The notes under the pieces: model-generated
The model's database searches: none
The model's input: only the letters and a program-made list of their open reading frames with translations
What the model was told of the DNA's origin: nothing
DNA from: Platanthera guangdongensis
Taxonomy: Eukaryota > Streptophyta > Magnoliopsida > Asparagales > Orchidaceae
Reading direction: 5' to 3'
DNA length: 64,000 nt
NCBI GenBank assembly: GCA_039583875.1
Contig: CM077166.1
Coordinates: forward strand, 90,580,564 to 90,644,563
Made by a program: the position numbers and the translations under genes
Shown: positions 54,586 through 62,140 of the stretch, piece after piece
Numbering within the stretch: the stretch's first letter is position 1
Layout of the letters: each line of letters starts with the position of its first letter

Positions 54586-56407
54586 TGTTGAATTCTGTGA
54601 AGTGAAAGTGGGTGAAATGGAAGGCTTGGGAAACCTATCCGCGCGGACTATGCGGACTGGGTTGGCGGACTGCTAGGTCGGCAGGGATGTTGCAGGCGGT
54701 TTGCTCTGTGGCGGCCTGGGTGGTCTGTCCGCGCGGACTATGCGGACAGCAGCGGCGGTCTGACAGGCCAGTGTTTGCTCAGCATGCGGTTTACTCCCAG
54801 GAAGTAATCGGGCGGATAGGAATGTTATCCGCGGAGTCCGGCTTGAAGCGGACTGAAGAACTGGAGCTCGGCAGACCGGTTTGGCAGATGCCTTGGTCTT
54901 GCTCTAGTGAAGCGGCAAGTGGAAGCCGCGGAGACCGCCGGTCAGCGCGGACAGGAACTGGAGGTCGCCCGGTATGGCGGGCTAGATCCAGTGTCCGCCA
55001 GTAAGTGCGGACTGGCCCTTGTGGCCAGCGGACTGGACTTGGTGGGAACTGAACCAAGTCCAGGTTGGCTCAGTCCGGGGAGATCGCGCAGTGGAGCGCG
55101 GGCTGGTTTCTCAGTCCGCAAAGCGTAGTAGAAGTGCAGTTGCCTTGATTGCTAGCTTGGGGAAATGCGGACTGGAGAATTGCTTGTGCAGGAGCGTGCG
55201 GACTGGAGCCGGAGTCCGCTGAGTCCGGTTTAGCCTTGTGATGAGGTTATGGACTCAGGAGTTGCGGACTGGAGTCTGCTGTTAGCGGACTGGATCGACG
55301 TGTCCGCTAAGTCCGGAGGTGCCTTGGCAATGAGGTAATGGACTTGGGATATGCGGACGGAAGCCGGGTGTCCGCTGAGTCCGGCAGGTGCCTTGATGGC
55401 GAGGCTGCGGGCTCGGGTTTTGCGGGCTGATGCCTTGTCCACAGAATGGCGGACACGGCTGTTGTGGAGTCCGGCTGTTGTCCTGGCTTGGTCTCTGGCG
55501 GCAAGGCGGACTGGATATTGGAGTCTGGCCTTGGATAAGCTGGGGCGGACTGGCTATCTGCACAGGAGCGGTGAACTGGAAGGTGTGTCCGCGGGCTGTA
55601 CGGACACACTTGTTCTAGCTGCGGATTGTGGCGGTGATCCTATCGGCTAGGGCGGTGACCATACTCATCGTCGTGCCTATAAATAGGACCCATGTCACAT
55701 CAGGAAAAAGGGAAACCTAGACCGAAGTAAGTGAACAGTAATTGAGCTCGCGTAAGTTGCTGCGGTCTGGACTTTGTGTCCGCGTGGATAGAGAGTTGAC
55801 CCGGTTGTGCTGTGCAGGTTGTGCGGATAGCGCTGGAAAGCCAGGACTTGGCGCTGATTGCGGTCAGGGACAGTGCGGACTCTGCGGTTAAGCAACAAGC
55901 GGTAAACAGCAGGTCGCGGATAGCGACCAGGCGGTCTTCTCTTTGGCGACTTGGTTCGGGTTCAGGAAGTCGCCTGCTTCAGGCGGACTGTTCCATTCGG
56001 TGACGCAGCTTGTGCGGTCTGGCGGCGTGCAGACCGGCGGTGAAGAGCTAAGCATTGGAGTAAGGGTGAGTCCGCGCGGCTTGGGTTGCGGTCTGGCGAC
56101 CTGGCGGACTGAGCGGACTCCACAGCAGTAGGTCGGCGACTTGTTGATTGAGTCCGCGCGGCTTGTTTTTTGTTCTTGTCTTTGTAACTGTCTCTGCTCT
56201 CCCGGTGTTGGGTTTTGGTGAAGCATGTCTCGCCATGTATGTCTCGCCTTGTAAAGAAGTTTGCTCTTGATCAATAAAGAAGCTTGTGCTGCATGTGTTG
56301 CTGGTTGTTACTGCTTTGTTGAGATAATCTCTGCTAACTCCACGATCCGGGAAAACTTTCAACATATAAGTGGGCGTATTCTCCTTCGGTTTGTTGAGTT
56401 TTCAACA
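54586..56407 (+). repeat. Element G 5' LTR
   Basis: The right end is put at TTTTCAACA (56399-56407). The LTR is packed with GCGGACT words and their complements AGTCCGC (54640-56130), some paired into hairpins such as GCGGACTGGATCGACG then TGTCCGC near 55282-55309. The TATA box TATAAATAGGACCC is at 55678-55691. Only the first 105 bp of the 3' LTR exist in the window, and they match with one A inserted in the 5' copy near 54617. Confidence 0.78.
55678..55687 (+). promoter_or_regulatory. TATA box of the G LTR
   Basis: CCTATAAATAGGACCC, placed after the densest part of the GCGGACT array. Confidence 0.65.
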
Positions 56408-56466
56408 GGGTATCCAAGGGGGCGTCTGCGGTTTGTTGAATTTTAATATGGTATCAGAGGGAGGTT
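56350..56466 (+). promoter_or_regulatory. Repeated LTR-end and primer-site region of G
   Basis: Three related units follow one another: CTTTCAACATATAAG (56356) with GGGCGTATTCTCC and GGTTTGTTGAG; TTTTCAACAGGGTATCCAAG (56399) with GGGCGTCTGC and GGTTTGTTGAA; and TTTTAATATGGTATCAGAGG (56441). Only the third has the intact primer site TGGTATCAGAG (56449-56459), about 42 nt after the likely LTR end. The region seems to have been duplicated in tandem. Confidence 0.6.
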
Positions 56467-56534
56467 GTTGGAGTGGTCAAGCAGTGCTCAATGGAAGTAG
56501 TTGCTCTTCTGAAGAGGAAACCAGTGGTAGAACC

Positions 56535-57300
56535 ATGGCAGTGGAGGATGCAAGTTGTCTTGGTATTGATCTCCTTACAGAGGCGAACTGTGAACGGTGG
56601 AAGTCCTGTATGAAGAGCTTTCTTCTTGGCGAGGACCTTTGGGAGGTTGTATGCGTAGCAGGAAGACAAGAGGATACTGCTTGCAATGCTGAGGAGATGA
56701 GAGCTTGGAAGAAGGCAAATGCGAAAGCGGAGTCTATTCTCAAGCAGGTGATCTCATCGGAGCTCTTGGACCACATCAGTGGATGTCGGTCAGCTGCGGA
56801 GGTTTGGACTTCCCTTGATGGGTTGTTCAGGAAGAAGGTGAAGGTTGCTGCGGATGATGGTCCCTCTACTTCATATCAGGAAGAAAGGAGTGTTTTCTCC
56901 TAGGCGTGATAGGAAGAGGAAGGAAGGACCACGGTGCTATAAATGCAAACAGCAAGGTCATCTTCGGAAGGAGTGCAAGGTTACCTTGCTCTCGGCGAAC
57001 GTTGCTCAGGTAGGGAGGAAGGAGAAGAACGTAGTTGGGACTTCAACTAGTTCTGAATCTGATCGGCTGGATGCCAAGGATAGTGTTGTTATCTGGCATG
57101 AAAGACTGGGGCATATAGGGATGGACAAGCTGAAAGCAATGGCGGAAAGAAGACTCGTAAGAGGCTTGCCTAGATTGTCATCCTATGGCGATGGTCGGGG
57201 TGTGCGGGATGTCAGGAATGTGGAGCCTATCGCTTCATGGTTGACAAAGCACAATCCAGATGTAAAGCACCATTGGCGGTTGTCCATTGTGCTCTGGTAG
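56535..57300 (+). pseudogene. gag: Element G gag fused to the pre-integrase block
   Basis: From ATG 56535 (MAVEDASCLGIDLL) a short copia Gag is read (ERWKSCMKSFLLGEDLWEVV, AAEVWTSLDGLF). A frameshift near 56880 leads to RDRKRKEGPRCYKCKQQGHLRKEC, a single zinc knuckle at about 56935-56976. Only about 35 codons later comes VIWHERLGHIGMDKLKAM, the block that normally follows the protease. Gag is shortened and the protease is absent, so an internal deletion joined the two. The frame ends at 57300. Confidence 0.8.
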
Positions 57301-57960
57301 GACCGACCGTCACGGCCAGTCTTGGAGGCAGCAGGTTCATGCTAATATTGGTTGATGACTATTCTGGGTATACTTGGGTATACTTCATGAAGAAGAAGTC
57401 CAACATGGTACGCTTGTTTGTGGAGTTCAAGAAGCTTGTCGAAGGCCAGCTTGGCCGGAGGATCAAGGTGTTGAGGACAAGTTTCGGTGGTGAGTTTGCC
57501 TCAACCGAGTTCTCACGCTTTTGTAGGAAGCAAGGGATCCGATGGAGCTTTCTTGTGGACATACTTCACTACAGGGTAGTATTGCAGCTCGGATGATCCG
57601 TTGGTTAACGGAGACCTGCAAGTGTTGGCTTCGGAGTAAAGGCGTTCCGAAGGCTCTTTGGGCGGAGGGAATAACCTGTGCTGCTCATATCATCAACCGG
57701 ATGCCTCTTAGTCCGATCATAATGAAGACTCCTTATGAGCTAATGTTCGGAGTGAAGCCCTCAGTGAAGCACCTTCGGGTGTTTGGATCTACCTGCTATA
57801 TACACTTTCCGGGTCCTCTCAAGATAAAGCTAGTCTTTGTTGGGTATGATGAGCAGAGAAGAAGATGGAGGTGTATGGATCCTGCGACGAAGAAACTCAT
57901 AGTGTCGAGAGACATTGTTTTTAATGAGTTGACGCCGTATTGGGGTAGCTCTTATGTGGA
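57301..57960 (+). pseudogene. pol: Element G integrase
   Basis: Blocks in order: SRFMLILVDDYSGYTWVYFMKKKS with the first catalytic Asp, IKVLRTSFGGEF where the family has R-S-D-N-G-G-E-F (the second Asp is lost), FCRKQGIRWSF, then after a shift MIRWLTETCKCWL, GVPKALWAEGITCAAHIINRMP, KTPYELMFGVKPSVKHLRVFGS. The stretch with the catalytic Glu (normally QQNGVAER) is garbled near 57580. The protein would be inactive. Confidence 0.82.
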
Positions 57961-58762
57961 GCTAGAGATAAGCAGGTCAGATGGTGGGCTGAAGGAGGCT
58001 GCTACTAAGGAAGTGGAGTTGCCTGAGTCACCAGGTGCTCCACGTTGTTCTAGCTCCGGGGCAAAGGCGTCAGGGTCGGGAAGAAGGGGAGCGATACTCC
58101 AGGACCTTCTGGCTCAAAGGCGGAGGCTTCCTGTTCAGGAAGCAAGAGGAGCGATGTTCCAGGCAGTTCATGTTCAAGAGGGGAGTCTTCTGGTTCAGGT
58201 AGCAGGGGGAGCGTTGCTCCAGGTGCTCTTGGTTCCAGTAAGGAGGCGTCTTGTTCAGGAACAAAGGGAGCATTGTTCCGGGTTTGCCCGGGAACGGAGC
58301 TGGTTCAATAGCAGCGGAGGTGGTTAGCCATGATCAGGTTCTTCGGAGATCGAAGAGGATCAGTAAGCCACCAGCTCGATATAGCGAAGGGAACACGGCG
58401 GACTTGGTCCCGTGTTTCCTTGTTAGCCCTCAGGTCGAGCAAGGGACTTCTGGCTGTGATGACCCCACTAGAATCAAGGAGGTGGTTGACACCAAGTCTG
58501 AAGAGGTGACTTCTCTCAGAGGCAACAAGGCTTGGGCTTCTGGGTCCAAGGAAGTTGGTGATACTCCTGTGATGCATGAGTGGAGGTTGAAGCTGAAGAA
58601 GGCAGAGGGAAGCATGGCTCCTTTCAGGAGATGCTGGAGGGCTCCCTCATGGTCCATGATATGCGGGGCGAGGACTATGTCTTGGACATCTCTTCGTAGA
58701 TGCTATCGGAAGGACCATGTGCAAGGTTACGGGAGCTGCTGGAGTTATTCACCACTTCTCAC
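57961..58762 (+). pseudogene. pol: Element G linker with Ser/Gly repeats and start of reverse transcriptase
   Basis: At about 58060-58285 four imperfect tandem copies of roughly 60 bp occur. In one frame they encode SGSGS-R-GSVAPG-type units, in another an uncharged mix, with at least one frameshift inside. Then RRSKRISKPPARYSEGNT opens what should be the reverse transcriptase (near 58342-58395). The rest, to 58762, is a broken frame with pieces VMHEWRLKLKKAEG and SWTSLRRCYRKDHVQG. The catalytic region is missing. Confidence 0.65.
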
Positions 58763-58774
58763 TTCAAGGGGGAG
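58763..58774 (+). promoter_or_regulatory. Element G polypurine tract
   Basis: TCAAGGGGGAG directly precedes the TG of the 3' LTR. Confidence 0.8.
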
Positions 58775-58879
58775 TGTTGAATTCTGTGAAGTGAAAGTGG
58801 GTGAATGGAAGGCTTGGGAAACCTATCCGCGCGGACTACGCGGACTGGGTTGGCGGACTGCTAGGTCGGCAGGGATGTT
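58775..58879 (+). repeat. Element G 3' LTR, first 105 bp, cut by F
   Basis: The sequence matches the start of the 5' LTR (54586 onward) up to GGCAGGGATGTT, then changes abruptly to TGATGAACTG, the start of F. The 5' LTR continues GCAGGCGG at that point. The five bases ATGTT (58875-58879) are the presumed target duplication of F. Confidence 0.88.
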
Positions 58880-59055
58880 TGATGAACTGTAAATATGCGT
58901 ATTTTTATGCACATTAATTTAGTCATTTTCATTTATTTTCGTCGTTTTTACTTATTTTTGTTCAATAAAATGTTCCTATTCTTGTAAATTTTCTCCTAAC
59001 TTGTTTTATTTGATTTTTCAGAAAAATTTCAAAATCTGCCAAAATTTGGGAAGTA

Positions 59056-59607
59056 CACGCCCGTGACACATGGGTCACGCCCGTGACCGAGCCGTGACTG
59101 TGCATTTCCCGTGAAATCGGAAAATTTCTGAAGAAAAGGCTTGACACGCCTGGCGACACGCCCGTGTCACCCGACACGGGGCGTGACCCAAGCCCGTGTC
59201 CTCTCCTCTCGACGAATTCCGCTCGACGATCATCGAGTGTCGACACCAACTGTCACGCTCAGTGTCACGCCCGTGACCTGGGGCGTGACCCAATTTCAGC
59301 TCAACGATTTCGACTCGACACTTTCCGCTCGACATTCGTCGAGTGTCGACCCCAACTGTCACGCCCATAGTCACGCCCGTGACATGGGGCGTGACCTTTC
59401 CAGCTGGCCCGACAAGATGCTGCCGAGGACATTTGACGCAACCCGCGCCCGGTTCTACCTCCCCGACACGCCCATAGTCACGCCCGTGACCTAGGGCGTG
59501 ACTGCTGCGAACTCAGCCCGAAGTCAACTTTGCTGTCCAATCGCCAGCCGCCTTCATGAATAGTACTGTCACGCCCCCCCTACACGCCCGTGACCGAGGG
59601 CGTGTAC
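59056..59607. repeat. 38-nt palindromic modules in the F LTR
   Basis: Modules at about 59252-59289, 59358-59395, 59465-59502 and 59569-59606 each have an 18-nt left arm, loop CC and an 18-nt right arm, with core GTCACG-CC-CGTGAC and outer CACGCCC and GGGCGTG. More degenerate ones lie near 59056 and 59150. The geometry equals that of D, with the core on the other strand. Between them are TCGACGA words, including GCTCGACGATCATCGAGTGT near 59220. Confidence 0.85.
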
Positions 59608-59622
59608 TTAGAAATTTTTTCC

Positions 59623-59628
59623 TATAAA
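59623..59628 (+). promoter_or_regulatory. TATA box of the F LTR
   Basis: TTCCTATAAATTAGCCC follows the last palindromic module by about 15 nt, the same relation as in B. Confidence 0.65.
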
Positions 59629-60639
59629 TTAGCCCAGTTCTGTAAGGTCCAAGGGTTCAGATTTTTGGGCCAAGTTAGTGTCTTTTTGTGGGCTGCATCC
59701 GTGATTTTCAAGGCTATGTAAGGAGATTTCTCCCTTTTTTATTTCATTTCTTGTTTTGCTTTAGTTTTAGCACTTGTAATAGCTTGTAATAGTTTCATTT
59801 TGATCAAATAAAATGTTCAAATTTTCTCTTCATATATGGCTTTGGAATGAGCACTTGTGCCCCACTTTCCTTCTCCTTTTTATTCTTAGTTTTATCTTTG
59901 TTCTTCATTTATGAAAAGTGTGTGTGTGTGTATGAGTGTAACTTATTTCCTTTACATTTTTTTTACTTGTTTCATGCTTAGGGATGTTAGGTTTTCCTCT
60001 TTACATGTTTAGTACTTTACATACCTTTAATTTTTCTCAAGTTAGGTTTTGTTAGAAACTCATGAAATGATGAATTACAAACCTTTTCCATGTCTTCTTT
60101 TAATTTCTTCAACATCTTCACTCTTATGAGTGTGTAAAAGAGTTAAGGGTTCTTTTGTTTTTTTACTTAGCTTTATTTTGGAATGAAAACTTTTTTTTTC
60201 TTCTTTCTCTTTTATTTCAACTTTTTAGCTCTTTTATGAAATCCTAGGAATGAAAATGTTGAAATTTTTATTTTCCAAAAACTTTGGTTTTTAATTTGTT
60301 TTGAAAAACTTTTGTCTTCTAAAATTGTAATTTCTTCTTTTTATTTGTTTTTGGCAAAACCTATGCTTGAAATAGTATAAATTTTAATTTTTAGGTAACT
60401 TTGATTTTTCATGTTGAGTGTGTGAGTGTAGGTGTATAATTTTCATGCTTTCTTTTTAATTGCTTTCTTTTAATGCTTTATTTAAATTATGTAGAGTGTG
60501 TGAGTGTAGGTGTATAATTTTCATGCTTTGTTTTAACGCTTTCTTTTAATGCTTTGTTCAATTTTGTAGAGTGTGTGAGTGTAGGTGTTAGCTTTATTGC
60601 TTTCTTGAATTTCATATGGAGTGTGTGTGTTCGTGTGCA

Positions 60640-61000
60640 TTTATTTCCGCCTACTCGTTAAGAGTTAAATGGCGCATCGTTTTCATTTTCAGTCCTACTC
60701 GTTCGAGTAGGACTTGTAATTTTTCTTTCTTTATTTTTCCGCCTACTCACTTGAGTTTAAATGGCCGGACCTTTATTTCAGTCCTACTCGTTTGAGTAGG
60801 ACTTGCAATTTTTCTTTCTTTATTTTTTCCGCCTACTCACTTGAGTTAAATGGCCGGACTTTTTAGCCCTGTAATCGCATTTATTTTCTCCTACTCATTT
60901 GAGTAGGACTCGCTTTCATTTCAGTCCTACTCGTTTGAGTAGGACTTGCAATTTTCAGCCTTTATTTACCGCCCCCACTCGTTTGAGTGGGACTCGCAAA
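60640..61000. repeat. CCTACTC/GAGTAGG palindrome repeats in the F LTR
   Basis: GTCCTACTCG-TT-CGAGTAGGAC is perfect at 60692-60713. Near copies lie at 60781-60802, about 60889-60908 and 60924-60945, and one with both arms changed, CCCACTCGTTTGAGTGGG, at 60974-60991. They alternate with CCGCCTACTCACTTGAGTT phrases that also occur in the leader of B. Confidence 0.85.
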
Positions 61001-61979
61001 TTTAAATTATGCAAATTTCATTCATGTGTAACTTAGTTTTGTTTAATTTATAATTTGGAGTGTGCGTGAGTTCTCGTTTAGTTAACTTTTTAGCTTTCTA
61101 AATATTGTTATTTTTCTTTTGTCCCTTTCTTATAAACGTTTAGTGTTTAATTTCGAACTCGCGCCTCACTAAATTATAAGCCGTCCCCATACCGATGTGT
61201 GGCTAATCGCTATTAGCCTCGGCATCGAAGAGCATTGGGACATTTAAAATGATTTATAATAATTAAAGTTCTTTATTTTCATTTTAATTTAAGCACTTAG
61301 GGTTTACCCCGGGTTTACGACGCGTAGGACCACATAATCGATGTGTGGGCCCTATTTCCGTAGTCCATATGCTAGCTAGCCGAGAGGCCGTGCATATGGA
61401 CCGATCACCCCTGGGTAAATAGAGTTGCGTGCATACCCTCGAGAGAGGACTAGCGTAATTCTACCGGATTGGGTTCCCCACCCAATAGCGGGGTTCTTAG
61501 CGTAAAGCGGGCGTTAAGAGGAATCCTTCGTCGGACTAACGTTCGGTCGAATAGTCTTAACGTTTAGGTGAGCGATATCCCTATAGCTAGGTGAGCTCAC
61601 ATTTGTGGAACCTCCACGGCCAAGTTGCCTTATTATTAATTTGAAAACCAAGTCTTTTTATTATTAAAAATTGTTTTAGTCTTAATCCGATTCGATGCCG
61701 AGCGTTAACCCTTCATCGAATATTCTCTAAATCGTTTTTTTTCGCTCCTTTGCTTTTCCATCTTTTATTAAAGTAAAAAAAATCCACCTTATTTTCAGTA
61801 AAATAATAGTCCTCCCGGAGGAGTAAGAATAGTCAACGCGACCCCGAGAACAATACGACCTCGGTATTCCCCCGAATATCGAGTACTACTTGCGATAGGT
61901 GCACTTGCCTACCCGACCAAGCCCGCGGCGATCGACTCACCGAACCAACCACAGTAAGAGTCTGTTCGCGGGCACATCA

Positions 61980-62140
61980 AGTTTTTGGCGCCGTTGCCGG
62001 GGCATCTCTTTTCGATTTGCTATTTCGAATTCCGGAGTCTATTAATTTTACTTATTTTCTATAAAACAAAAAAAAAACTAAAAACTTTATTTTAAAAACA
62101 AAAAAAAAAGTTTATTTTTGTTTTATTTTTGTTTGGGTGT
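61980..62140 (+). promoter_or_regulatory. Element F primer site and leader
   Basis: TGGCGCCGTTGCCGGGG at 61986-62002 matches plant tRNA-Asp. The leader is about 155 nt, A- and T-rich, with no other feature. Confidence 0.9.

Larger units (their letters stand above)
54586..58879 (+). mobile_element. Element G: Ty1/copia element lacking reverse transcriptase, inserted in H
   Basis: Both LTRs start TGTTGAATTCTGTG (54586 and 58775). Between them are a tRNA-Met primer site, gag, a pre-integrase block, integrase and a linker ending in RRSKRISKPPARYS, the block that normally opens the copia reverse transcriptase. The reverse transcriptase and RNase H are absent: the sequence passes to the polypurine tract within about 400 bp. 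Protease is also missing. The 3' LTR is cut after 105 bp by F. It looks like a deletion derivative that could move only with help from another element. Confidence 0.85.
58880..61979 (+). repeat. Element F 5' LTR
   Basis: It begins TGATGAACTG at the junction with G and ends CACATCA, six bases before the primer site, as in B. Contents in order: a palindrome array (59056-59607), TATA box (59623-59628), a T-rich region (59700-60640) with three copies of GAGTGTGTGAGTGTAGGTGT near 60416, 60494 and 60570, a set of CCTACTC/GAGTAGG palindromes (60640-61000), and a GC-richer block (61310-61640) shared with the LTR of B. No partner LTR is in the window, so the left end rests on the G break. Confidence 0.85.
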
